DNA from: DAIOEK01 sp964600595
GTDB lineage: Bacteria; Chloroflexota; Anaerolineae; Anaerolineales; Anaerolineaceae
Direction: 5' to 3'
Length of the DNA: 12,535 nt
Assembly (NCBI GenBank): GCA_964600595.1
Contig: CAZRKL010000073.1
Location: 1-12,535, forward strand
The notes under the pieces are model-generated. The model had not been told where the DNA came from. It saw only the letters and a list, made by a program, of their open reading frames with translations, and did no database searches. Made by a program: the position numbers and the translations under genes. This document shows, one piece after another, positions 1-6,741 of this stretch; within the stretch, counting starts at the first letter, position 1, and each line of letters starts with the position of its first letter.

Positions 1-513
1 CTGGAAAGGGGAGCATCTGTCATCCTGATGGGGTGGAGAGGAAAACGCAGCCTGCAGCAAAATATTCTGGGCAGCGTGATTGATGAGGTCATCTGGGGCT
101 CTGACTTGCCGGTGATGGTCGCGAAACTGCCACATCCCATCAATGGGATGCAGCGGGTTTTATTGCTCCTTCCTGCGAATGCGGTGGTTCCTGAGGTGCT
201 TCGGCGTATCCTCCTTGCCAATATTGTTATCGCGCAAGCCATGAATGTGCCACTTGAAATTCTGGCAGATGCAAGTTTTCTGCAGCAGATCAGGGAAATC
301 CTCAAACCAATGGAGTTGGAACAGGATTGCAAGGTTGAACTCATGCAGGGCTCCTTGCGCATAGATGATTTACATAAAAACGCGGAGAGTGATTTGCTGG
401 TCATTCCCGGTTTTGGTTCCCGAAAGCGGTTTTTAGCCAACATTGGCAACCTGCCGGAACGCCTGGCTGCCAGCTTTAATGGCAACATCCTCCTGCTGCA
501 TTTCGACAGGTAG
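1..513 (+). CDS. Tandem universal-stress-protein (USP) domain protein, 5' truncated
   Basis: The reading frame is open from the first base, so the gene starts outside the window; 170 codons remain before TAG. The first part (residues 1-35 of the fragment) is the end of a USP domain. It carries the ATP-binding signature G-x2-G-x9-G-S (G11, G14, G24, S25), followed by the usual beta strand ending in LPVMVAKL. A second USP-like domain follows (about 40-170). Its equivalent loop near residue 142 (PGFGSRKR) is degenerate, so it may not bind nucleotide. Such tandem USP domains occur either as stand-alone stress proteins or as the cytoplasmic tail of CPA2-type cation/proton antiporters and amino-acid permeases; the missing N-terminus prevents a choice. 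The inner ATG at base 28 is not a likely start because it would remove half of the ATP motif. Confidence 0.7.
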   Translation: MERGASVILMGWRGKRSLQQNILGSVIDEVIWGSDLPVMVAKLPHPINGMQRVLLLLPANAVVPEVLRRILLANIVIAQAMNVPLEILADASFLQQIREILKPMELEQDCKVELMQGSLRIDDLHKNAESDLLVIPGFGSRKRFLANIGNLPERLAASFNGNILLLHFDR

Positions 514-540
514 GAATATTAAGTCGGCCAATAATATTCC
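513..540. repeat. AT-rich inverted repeat directly after the USP stop codon
   Basis: A 9-base inverted repeat (GGAATATTA at 513-521, TAATATTCC at 532-540) encloses a 10-base loop and begins on the last base of the TAG stop codon. The stem is AT-rich and no T-tract follows, so it is at best a weak terminator or mRNA-end structure. Confidence 0.4.
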
Positions 541-689
541 ACAATTCCATTTGAAATATTTAATTTATTACGAATGGCAGATGGCTGTCTTCATTGCATT
601 AGATAGGGTGAAGAAAGCCAATTTTGCATGCATTGAATTCCATTTTACAAAGTACCATTTTTAATATAAATACCCACATTATAAAATTC

Positions 690-708
690 CTCTCTGGATC
701 CCAGAGAG
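690..708. terminator. Perfect 8-bp hairpin abutting the assembly gap, probable terminator
   Basis: CTCTCTGG (690-697), loop ATC (698-700), CCAGAGAG (701-708). The stem is perfect and lies between two converging genes, where a bidirectional terminator is expected. For the plus strand any T-tract would lie inside the N run and cannot be seen. For the minus strand the bases after the stem are AATTTTATAA, a usable U-rich tail for gyrB. Confidence 0.5.
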
Positions 709-718
709 NNNNNNNNNN
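709..718. other. Assembly gap (10 N)
   Basis: Ten consecutive N bases mark a scaffold join. The number is probably a placeholder, so distances across it are not reliable. The join falls exactly at the end of a perfect hairpin, a typical place for short-read contigs to stop. Confidence 0.95.
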
Positions 719-744
719 GATTTGCTATTCGCAACAAATTCGGT

Positions 745-2670
745 TTACACGTCCAGGTTGCGGACGTCACGCGCGTGGGTGGAAATAAACCTGGTGCGGG
801 GAGGCACCGCCTCGCCCATCAGCATATCAAAGGTGCGGTCCGCTTCGGCGGCGTCATCAATGCCCACCAGCAGCAGCGTGCGGTTCTCGGGGTTCATGGT
901 CGTCTCCCACAGCTGGGAGGGGTTCATTTCACCCAAACCTTTATAGCGGCTCATGCTCGCCTTATCCGCGCTCACGCCCAGTTCCTTGAGTACCACATCC
1001 TTCTCCGCCTCGTTGTAGGCGTAACGCACTTTGTCTTTCCAGCTGATGCGGTAAAGGGGTGGCTGCGCGATATACAAATGACTTTCTTCGATGATCGGAA
1101 CCATGTAGCGGAAGAAGAAGGTCAGCAGCAGGGTGCGAATATGGCTGCCGTCCACATCGGCATCGGTCATGATGATGACTTTACCGTAGCGTAAACCGCT
1201 GACGTCAAAATTGTCGCCTACACCGGTACCCAGCGCCGAGATCAGCGATTTCACTTCGTTATTCGAGAGGATCTTGTCGAGCCGCGCGCGTTCGGTATTG
1301 AGGATCTTGCCGCGCAGGGGCAGGATCGCCTGGAAGTGCCGGTCGCGACCCTGTTTAGCGGAACCGCCAGCCGAGTTACCTTCCACGATGTAGAGTTCGG
1401 TCTTGGTTGAGTCTTTGTCTGAGCAGTCTGCCAGTTTGCCGGGCAGGGTCAGGCTTTCGAGCGCACTCTTGCGGATGACAAGATCACGGGCTTTGCGGGC
1501 GGCATCTCGCGCGCGGGCTGAGGTCAGACACTTCTGGATGATGGCACGTGCCGCCTGCGGGTTTTCCTCCAGAAAGCGGCTGAAACCTTCTCCAATGACC
1601 TGCTGCACGTAAGTCTGCACCTCGGGGTTCATCAGCTTCACTTTGGTCTGGCTTTCGAACTGCGGGTCGGGGTGCTTGATACTTACAATGGCGGTCATCC
1701 CCTCGCGGGTGTCATCGCCCGAGAAGTTCGGGTCTGCATCTTTTAATATGCCTGCGCGTCTGCCGTAATCATTGATCACCCGGGTGGTCGCGGCGCGTAA
1801 TCCGGTGAGGTGTGTTCCACCGTCCATGGTGTTGATGGTGTTGGCAAAAGAGTAAACCGACTCATTATATGAATCTGTGTACTGAATGGCAGCCTCCACG
1901 CCAATGCCGTCGATGTCCTTTTCCATGAAAACGACAGGATGAAGCTGTTCGCGGTTGCGGTTGAGGTAGCGCACAAAAGAGTTGATGCCGCCTTCAAAGT
2001 GGAAGGTCATTTCACGTTCGCTGCGCTCATCCATAAAGTGAATGGTGACGCCGCGGGTGACAAATGCCATCTCTCTGAAACGCTGCAACAGGGTCTCGTA
2101 TTTGAAGTCTATGCCCGGCTCTTTAAAGATTTCAGGATCAAACTTGAAGGTGGTCTTGCTTCCAGATGCTTCATTGTCGCATTTTCCAATCGCTTTTACC
2201 GGCTCCTGCGGAATACCCCGTACATAGCGCTGGTAATACAGTTGTCCCTCGCGACAGATATGAACTTCACACCATTCAGAAAGGGCGTTCACAGCAGACA
2301 CACCCACACCGTGTAAACCACCGCTCACCTTATAAGATCCGCCGCCGAACTTGCCGCCGGCGTGAAGCACGGTCATGACTACCTCGAGGGCGCTCTTCTT
2401 CTTTTCGGGATGAATGTCCACCGGGATACCACGCCCATCGTCCTGTACGGTTACTGATGAATCGGGGTGAATGGTGATGTTGATATTCTTGCAGTAGCCG
2501 CCCAGGGCTTCGTCGATGGAGTTGTCGACCACTTCATATACCAGGTGATGCAGGGCTTTGAGGTCGGTGCCGCCCACGTACATACCAGGTCTGCGGCGAA
2601 CTGCCTCGAGCCCTTCAAGTACCTGAATATCTTTGGCGCCGTAATTGTTGGTGGCGGTAGAATCAGCCAT
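745..2670 (-). CDS. gyrB: DNA gyrase subunit B
   Basis: This is the ATPase subunit of the type IIA topoisomerase that introduces negative supercoils, working with GyrA as A2B2. The 641-residue length is normal for a GyrB without the extra insert of enterobacterial forms. Visible in order: GHKL ATPase domain with catalytic E46, N50, the DDGRG loop (77-81) and the GGLHGVG ATP lid (117-123); transducer domain with the QTK motif (K343); Toprim domain with E430 and the acidic triad D503, D505, D507 in TDADVDG; and the usual C-terminal THARDVRNLDV. The LPLRGKILNTERAR stretch is gyrase-like rather than ParE-like. A GGGAGG ribosome site four bases upstream fixes the ATG start. The start lies 12 bases after the stop of the upstream membrane-protein gene, so the two are probably co-transcribed. 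The Toprim motif reads EGNSAGG where most GyrB have EGDSAGG (N432). Confidence 0.97.
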   Translation of the reverse strand: MADSTATNNYGAKDIQVLEGLEAVRRRPGMYVGGTDLKALHHLVYEVVDNSIDEALGGYCKNINITIHPDSSVTVQDDGRGIPVDIHPEKKKSALEVVMTVLHAGGKFGGGSYKVSGGLHGVGVSAVNALSEWCEVHICREGQLYYQRYVRGIPQEPVKAIGKCDNEASGSKTTFKFDPEIFKEPGIDFKYETLLQRFREMAFVTRGVTIHFMDERSEREMTFHFEGGINSFVRYLNRNREQLHPVVFMEKDIDGIGVEAAIQYTDSYNESVYSFANTINTMDGGTHLTGLRAATTRVINDYGRRAGILKDADPNFSGDDTREGMTAIVSIKHPDPQFESQTKVKLMNPEVQTYVQQVIGEGFSRFLEENPQAARAIIQKCLTSARARDAARKARDLVIRKSALESLTLPGKLADCSDKDSTKTELYIVEGNSAGGSAKQGRDRHFQAILPLRGKILNTERARLDKILSNNEVKSLISALGTGVGDNFDVSGLRYGKVIIMTDADVDGSHIRTLLLTFFFRYMVPIIEESHLYIAQPPLYRISWKDKVRYAYNEAEKDVVLKELGVSADKASMSRYKGLGEMNPSQLWETTMNPENRTLLLVGIDDAAEADRTFDMLMGEAVPPRTRFISTHARDVRNLDV

Positions 2671-2682
2671 TCTTCCTCCCGG

Positions 2683-3702
2683 TTATGATTTAACCGAATT
2701 GTTTATGGATTGTTGTAATTGTTGGGTGCGGTTGATGATCCCCTGCACAAAGCGAATTCCATCCTGGTAGTATATAAAACTGGCTGCCAAAATGCCGGTA
2801 TTCACGAAAGCATGACCGAGGATGCCCACTGCTACCAGCCAGGAATTTTCAGCCGGAACCTGCCACAGCAGATCCAGCCCCTGGCTGATCACTACCAGCA
2901 CCAGCAAAAAGAGCCCGGTGCCAGAGTAGGTAAAGCGTACTACCTGTACACTCGTTCCGATTGCCTTGATGAATGGTACATGCAGAGAGAAAATCCCATG
3001 CGGGGTGAAAATGAGCGGAACAGTCAGCCAGATGAGCACTAACCCGCCCATGAAAAGCGCGAGCTGTCCGAGCAGAGGGCTCACCAGCGTGAGCGCCCCG
3101 ATGATCATCAACGCGGGAATGGCGAGAATACCAGCCGCCACCAGGATTGAGATAACCATTAATAACGCTTGCAGGGTATTCCAGCCTAATTCGCCGGCAG
3201 CAAAAGAGATTTTTTCTTTGGCGGTTACCCGGGCAATCAGGCTAAAGAATAAACTTCCGATCATCAGCCCTACCAGTGCGAGAATGATCCACCATCCGAG
3301 GGCATTCGCGGTGCTATTAATTTCAATAAACAGGGGCTTTCCCAGGGGGTTGGTGAGCGGCAGCCAGTTAGACATCAGGCTGGGTACACCAATGGGATAA
3401 GAACGCAGCGCCATGGTAAGGTTGAACCGCTCCGCGACCACCATCCAGATTTGCTGGGCTGCCGCGATGCTTTCCTGCATTTGCGTGGATGTTTGCGGCA
3501 GAGGCAGTTCTTCCATCGTTTTCAGAAATGGCTGCAAGAGAGTTTGTATCCGTAAATGCGGACCGAACCAGATGATAAGATCAATGAGAACCGGAGGTAG
3601 TATGAGCCAGATGTGTGATGCAACAGCATCAAAACCAGCCCGAAGGCTGGGAATGATTTTTGGCCGCAATTCTTCCAGGTCTTTAATAATCGGGATATTC
3701 AT
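2683..3702 (-). CDS. Polytopic membrane protein of unknown function upstream of gyrB
   Basis: I do not recognise a named family. The 339-residue protein has hydrophobic segments at about 30-47, 134-157, 177-204, 206-232, 262-280 and 287-312, giving about six membrane helices. A soluble, probably external stretch at 50-130 holds a Gln/Met-rich part (70-85) and a Pro/Asn-rich part. The C-terminus is Gln/Asn-rich. No catalytic motif is visible. It ends 12 bases before gyrB, whose ribosome site sits in that short gap, so it is the leading gene of a two-gene unit. The ATG at 3702 has no Shine-Dalgarno sequence. A TATAGT element ends five bases before it, so the message may be leaderless. Confidence 0.75.
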   Translation of the reverse strand: MNIPIIKDLEELRPKIIPSLRAGFDAVASHIWLILPPVLIDLIIWFGPHLRIQTLLQPFLKTMEELPLPQTSTQMQESIAAAQQIWMVVAERFNLTMALRSYPIGVPSLMSNWLPLTNPLGKPLFIEINSTANALGWWIILALVGLMIGSLFFSLIARVTAKEKISFAAGELGWNTLQALLMVISILVAAGILAIPALMIIGALTLVSPLLGQLALFMGGLVLIWLTVPLIFTPHGIFSLHVPFIKAIGTSVQVVRFTYSGTGLFLLVLVVISQGLDLLWQVPAENSWLVAVGILGHAFVNTGILAASFIYYQDGIRFVQGIINRTQQLQQSINNSVKS

Positions 3703-3749
3703 ATGACACTATATTTTACCATAAGCTGATTCCGAGTAGAATTCATAAT
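3703..3749. promoter_or_regulatory. Compact divergent promoter region
   Basis: Only 47 AT-rich bases separate two divergent start codons, so both promoters must lie here or inside the genes. On the plus strand, TTTACC (3715-3720) and TAGAAT (3737-3742) are spaced by 16 bases, and the ATG follows the -10 by seven bases. On the minus strand a TATAGT element ends five bases before the ATG, with no convincing -35. Neither gene has a Shine-Dalgarno sequence. This fits leaderless transcripts starting at or beside the A of each ATG. Confidence 0.4.
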
Positions 3750-4562
3750 ATGGAGAAACCTTCATTTAAACCTGACTCCACACGTCTGAGCATGATGATT
3801 GCCACGATCTTGCTTGTGTACGCTGCCACGCAGTTCATCCGCCAGCCAGAAAACCAGATTTCATTACAGCTTCCCGGTTTCTTTTTATCCATATCTGTTA
3901 ATTTCCGCGACTTCATCTGGTTTGGTGTTGCAGTACTGGCTGCCGCGGGCATGGATTGGTTGCTGATCGACTACCCAGACTTGAATCCTCGCCAGCGAAT
4001 ACAACATTGGTTGCTGCCCGCCCTCACCGCCTGGGTGATTGGTGTGCCGCTCTACGCGCTACCCGCCGGGGCTGCCTGGTGGCTGGTCTATATCCTCGGA
4101 GGGTTGCTGCTCATCCTCGTATTTTGGGGAGAGTTTTACACCGTAACACCCCGGGAAGGCAGCCGCCAGATCGCTGCCATCGGCTTGACGGGTATGTCTT
4201 ATGCGCTCTTCGTGGTTCTCGCAGCGGGACTGCGCTTTTCGCTCACCCGGCTTTACCTGGTCGTGCCCGCGGTGGTGCTCACCTCCGGTCTGATCACCCT
4301 GCGTGCCCTTTACCTGTACACGCGCGGCGGCTGGTATTACAACTGGTCTGTTGCGGTTGCCCTGCTTATGGGGCAGCTTGCCATTGGTTTTCATTACCTG
4401 CCTCTCAACGCCATCCAGTATGGATTGTTGCTGGTCGGTTTTCTTTATGCTTCCATCAGCCTGGCAGGCAGGTCAGCCTTGCATAAAATAATCCGGGCAG
4501 ACCTCTATGAACCTGTCGCGGCGGTTTTTGTTGCTGTGTTTTTGGCTTTTCTCATGGGGTAA
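3750..4562 (+). CDS. Nine-helix membrane protein of unknown function
   Basis: The 270-residue protein is almost entirely hydrophobic, with segments at about 13-30, 54-73, 86-104, 108-128, 145-162, 167-187, 198-217, 222-240 and 252-269. Short charged loops include a DYPDLNPRQR turn at 74-83. It resembles uncharacterised membrane proteins of Anaerolineae genomes (possibly the DUF5656 type, from memory only). No transport or enzyme motif is visible, and the lack of a large soluble domain makes a receptor less likely. The start lacks a Shine-Dalgarno sequence and sits seven bases after a possible -10. The JAMM protease gene follows within 15 bases, so the two are probably co-transcribed and may be translationally coupled. 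Confidence 0.75.
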   Translation: MEKPSFKPDSTRLSMMIATILLVYAATQFIRQPENQISLQLPGFFLSISVNFRDFIWFGVAVLAAAGMDWLLIDYPDLNPRQRIQHWLLPALTAWVIGVPLYALPAGAAWWLVYILGGLLLILVFWGEFYTVTPREGSRQIAAIGLTGMSYALFVVLAAGLRFSLTRLYLVVPAVVLTSGLITLRALYLYTRGGWYYNWSVAVALLMGQLAIGFHYLPLNAIQYGLLLVGFLYASISLAGRSALHKIIRADLYEPVAAVFVAVFLAFLMG

Positions 4563-4577
4563 TCCTCTGTATTGGTC

Positions 4578-5009
4578 ATGGATAAATTTCAGCTTGCTCC
4601 AAGCCTGGTTGTTCCCTCCTGGTTCATGAGCCGGATGCGACAACATGTAAGCAGATCGACTACTGAAGAAGTATGTGGTTTGCTTGCCGGAGATAATGAT
4701 GGTCTTGTCCGCAGATGCTATGTAATAGAAAACATCCTTCATCGGGCAGACCGCTTCAAAATGGAGCCGAAAGCCCAATTTAAGGCGCTCATGCAAATTG
4801 AGCGATCCAATAACCGGTTGCTGGCAATATATCACAGTCACCCAGATGGACCTCCACATCCTTCTGAGACGGACCTGATGGAATTCTTTTTTCCTGAAGC
4901 CTATTCCATCATCTGGTCGCGCCAGAATAATGTCTGGCAGTGTAGAGTGTTCTCAATCGATGGAAAATCGTATAATGAGATTGCGTATCGGGTGATTCGC
5001 CGCTTATAA
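4578..5009 (+). CDS. JAMM/MPN+ family zinc metalloprotease
   Basis: A 143-residue single-domain protein of the JAB1/MPN/Mov34 fold. The full catalytic set is present: E30/E31 in TEEVCGLLAG, then H86-x-H88-x7-S96-x2-D99 in YHSHPDGPPHPSETD. It should therefore be an active zinc isopeptidase or peptidase. Family members cleave ubiquitin-like or sulfur-carrier tails, or amino-acid adducts on them. In bacteria they often sit beside ThiS/MoaD-like, E1-like or cysteine-synthase genes; none of these is here, so the substrate is unknown. The gene follows the membrane-protein gene by 15 bases, with no clear Shine-Dalgarno sequence. I chose the ATG at 4578; an in-frame TTG at 4572 would add two residues. 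No signal peptide is seen, so it is probably cytoplasmic. Confidence 0.88.
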   Translation: MDKFQLAPSLVVPSWFMSRMRQHVSRSTTEEVCGLLAGDNDGLVRRCYVIENILHRADRFKMEPKAQFKALMQIERSNNRLLAIYHSHPDGPPHPSETDLMEFFFPEAYSIIWSRQNNVWQCRVFSIDGKSYNEIAYRVIRRL

Positions 5010-5033
5010 TTTGAAACCCTTTGTTGTTCTGAG

Positions 5034-5042
5034 TGTTATACT
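5034..5042 (+). promoter_or_regulatory. Extended -10 promoter of the plsY-like gene
   Basis: TGTTATACT combines a TGn extension with a near-consensus -10 (TATACT, 5037-5042). TTGAAA at 5011-5016 is 20 bases away, too far for a standard -35, but extended -10 promoters can do without one. The start codon follows after eight bases without a Shine-Dalgarno sequence, so transcription is expected to begin at about the ATG. Confidence 0.5.
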
Positions 5043-5050
5043 ACTAGCTT

Positions 5051-5722
5051 ATGGATATCTGGAAAACTTTTGTCACCTTATTGTCTGCCTACCTTTTGGG
5101 CGCCGTTCCTTTCGGATTAATCATTGTTAAATTATTTAGCGGAAAAGACATCCGCACCATTGGCAGCGGTCGAACGGGCGGAACGAATGCCGGTCGGGCA
5201 GCAGGTTTTATGGCAGGTGTTCTCACCGCTGTGATGGATTTTGTGAAAGCTGCCATGGCAGTTACAATTGCCCAGTTTATCCTGCCTGAATATCCGTGGG
5301 TGTCTGCGGCTGCGGGATTACTGGCAATAGCCGGGCATAATTACTCAATCCATTTGCTTGAGCGTTCATCCGATGGCGTGGTCACACTCCGCGGTGGAGC
5401 CGGTGGCGCCCCCTGCCTTGGGGCAACGGTTGCCCTCTTCCATCCTGCGCTCCTGATCATCCTCCCGCTGGGTTTGCTGGGTGTGCTTATCATCGGTTAC
5501 GCCTCGGTTGCGACGTTAACCATCGGTATTCTTTCTCTGGCGCTCTTTGTTATCCGCTATTATCAGGGTGCCAGTCCATGGGAGTATATTGTATATGGTG
5601 CCGGAGCACTCATTCTACTGGTGATTGCGCTGATGCCAAACATCAAACGATTGATGAATGGTACCGAACGCCTGGTGGGGATAAGAGCCTGGCTCAAGAA
5701 AAAACAAAAACCGCTTCAGTGA
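5051..5722 (+). CDS. plsY: PlsY-like glycerol-3-phosphate acyltransferase, divergent active site
   Basis: PlsY is an integral membrane enzyme that transfers an acyl group from acyl-phosphate to glycerol-3-phosphate, the first step of phospholipid synthesis. This 223-residue protein has the expected hydrophobic profile and motif 1: GSGRTGGTNAGR (38-49; usual form GSGNPGATNVLR). It also has GHNYS (95-99) and the C-terminal N197-I-K-R-L-x2-G-T-E (197-206). Two key places differ. The glycine-rich phosphate loop, normally GGKG, reads GGAGG (115-119) and follows an unusual hydrophilic insert at about 103-113. The conserved His three residues before N197 is replaced by Leu194. It may be a diverged acyltransferase or a paralogue with another substrate. 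The ATG has an extended -10 eight bases upstream and no Shine-Dalgarno sequence. The TGA stop lies in the loop of a terminator hairpin. Confidence 0.82.
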   Translation: MDIWKTFVTLLSAYLLGAVPFGLIIVKLFSGKDIRTIGSGRTGGTNAGRAAGFMAGVLTAVMDFVKAAMAVTIAQFILPEYPWVSAAAGLLAIAGHNYSIHLLERSSDGVVTLRGGAGGAPCLGATVALFHPALLIILPLGLLGVLIIGYASVATLTIGILSLALFVIRYYQGASPWEYIVYGAGALILLVIALMPNIKRLMNGTERLVGIRAWLKKKQKPLQ

Positions 5723-5734
5723 TTGAAGCGGTTT
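5708..5734. terminator. Bidirectional intrinsic terminator containing the plsY stop codon
   Basis: An 11-bp stem (AAACCGCTTCA, 5708-5718, with TGAAGCGGTTT, 5724-5734) encloses a five-base loop. The plus-strand TGA stop at 5720-5722 is in this loop, so the last plsY codons form the left arm. On the plus strand the tail is GTTTGTCTT. On the minus strand a long TTTTTGTTTTTT tract follows the stem, making a strong terminator for the metallo-hydrolase gene ending at 5753. Confidence 0.88.
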
Positions 5735-5752
5735 GTTTGTCTTAATCTTCGA

Positions 5753-6616
5753 TTAGATAGCTTCTGCTATTTCAGCCGCGCCAGCTTCTTCGGCAGCCAT
5801 CTGGTTGTACAGGCTGCGAATATTCCGTTTGTGAAGCTCTGTACCCAGACCGCTCAGGTATACGCGGGATTTTCCGCATGATTCAATATCTACTTCAGCC
5901 AGGTATTCTTGTGGATTTTTTCTACGCAGGGAGGTTTTGACTGCTTTGCGGATAGCGGAAAGGTAATTCAGGTTCTCCTTCACCGCTTCTTCAATTTCAC
6001 CACGCAGAATGATATCTCCATGACCCTGAACGATATTTTCCAACCCCATCTTGCCAATTCCCTTAATGGTTTCGGTGATGATATCAATATGACCATCAAC
6101 AATGTAAGGGATGGGCATGAAAGCATCTCCGGCAAACAGAACACGGTCTTCCTCCACCAGAATGCCAATTCCATCCAGCGAGTGTCCCAGCATGGACATT
6201 AAGATAAGGTTTTTCTTTCCAACTCTGAGAGAAAGGGTTCCTCCATCAAATGTTAGATGCGGCGGAACCAGCTTAACCTGTTTGTAAGCCGGGTTCTGTT
6301 TTCGGGCAGAATCCAACGCGGTGCTTCCCTTTTCCATCATCATTTGCCGGCAGAGGGTATGACCTATCACCGTAGCGCCCGGGAAGAAACTGTTTCCCCA
6401 GCAGTGATCGCCGTGATGGTGCGTGTTGATAATGTACCTTACGGGTACTTTTAACTCTTCTTCAATGTAATCACGCATTTCCAGGGTTTCTTCCGGCAAT
6501 GCCAATGTGTCAATGAGGACTGCCCATTGCGGTCCTACAATTACACCGGCTGTGACCTGTGCGTATATTTCACTTTGAAACCAATAAACGTTCTCTGAAA
6601 CCCGTTCTCGTTGCAT
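5753..6616 (-). CDS. Metallo-beta-lactamase-fold hydrolase
   Basis: A 287-residue single-domain protein with all zinc ligands of the fold: H66-x-H68-x-D70-H71 (in NTHHHGDHCWGN), H145 (GHSLDG), D164 (FAGDAF) and H199 (QGHGD). The N-terminal strand pattern (VIVGPQWAVLIDT) is typical of general MBL hydrolases of the glyoxalase II-like group, with a helical C-terminal extension (about 205-287). The substrate cannot be deduced. It has its own promoter and a strong terminator, so it is a single-gene unit. It lies just downstream of the agmatine cluster, where a carbamate kinase gene would be found in Firmicutes. An AGGA site lies eight bases before the ATG at 6616. Another ATG four bases further up, out of frame, gives a 16-codon overlapping frame. 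No signal peptide is seen. Confidence 0.88.
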   Translation of the reverse strand: MQRERVSENVYWFQSEIYAQVTAGVIVGPQWAVLIDTLALPEETLEMRDYIEEELKVPVRYIINTHHHGDHCWGNSFFPGATVIGHTLCRQMMMEKGSTALDSARKQNPAYKQVKLVPPHLTFDGGTLSLRVGKKNLILMSMLGHSLDGIGILVEEDRVLFAGDAFMPIPYIVDGHIDIITETIKGIGKMGLENIVQGHGDIILRGEIEEAVKENLNYLSAIRKAVKTSLRRKNPQEYLAEVDIESCGKSRVYLSGLGTELHKRNIRSLYNQMAAEEAGAAEIAEAI

Positions 6617-6645
6617 TCATGTTTTCCTGAAAAATTGATTTCAAT

Positions 6646-6674
6646 AGGATAGCATACATCATATTAAAAGTCAA
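6646..6674 (-). promoter_or_regulatory. Sigma-70-type promoter of the metallo-hydrolase gene
   Basis: On the minus strand TTGACT (6669-6674) and TATCCT (6646-6651) are separated by exactly 17 bases. Transcription would start near 6639, giving a leader of about 22 bases that contains the AGGA ribosome site (6625-6628). It is among the best promoter matches in the window. Confidence 0.7.
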
Positions 6675-6708
6675 AAAATGACGGATTCGGAAATTACATA
6701 ATAAAAAA

Positions 6709-6736
6709 TCCGGTAAGGCGTTCATGCCTTACCGGA
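6709..6736 (-). terminator. Intrinsic terminator after aguA
   Basis: An 11-bp stem (TCCGGTAAGGC, 6709-6719, with GCCTTACCGGA, 6726-6736), extendable by a G-T pair around a TTCA loop. On the minus strand it is followed by TTTTTTATTAT. It begins six bases after the aguA stop and ends the agmatine cluster before the metallo-hydrolase promoter. Confidence 0.9.
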
Positions 6737-6741
6737 ATAAT

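Larger units (their letters stand above)
541..744. other. AT-rich convergent intergenic region with no supported gene
   Basis: This lies between the convergent ends of the USP gene and gyrB. It is clearly richer in A and T than the flanking genes. It holds a hairpin ending at the assembly gap and 26 bases on the gyrB side of the gap. A short open frame across 443-664 overlaps the USP gene in another frame and has no recognisable protein features. I see no promoter or RNA gene here, but sequence of unknown length may be missing at the gap. Confidence 0.5.

Noticed and set aside
443..664. 73-codon open frame overlapping the end of the USP gene
   Set aside because: Overlaps a well-supported domain in another frame, then runs through AT-rich intergenic sequence; no family features.
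775..1194. 139-codon open frame on the plus strand inside gyrB
   Set aside because: Antisense shadow of the well-conserved Toprim region, with no recognisable protein features.
1939..2316. 125-codon open frame on the plus strand inside gyrB
   Set aside because: Antisense to the conserved ATPase and transducer regions; no plausible start signals.
2966..3400. 144-codon open frame antisense to the membrane-protein gene
   Set aside because: The opposite strand gives a coherent multi-helix protein; this frame gives low-complexity, non-familial sequence.
3956..4486. 176-codon open frame in another plus frame inside the nine-helix protein
   Set aside because: Arg/Pro/His-rich composition typical of a frame-shifted reading of GC-rich sequence; the main frame has a clear membrane-protein pattern.
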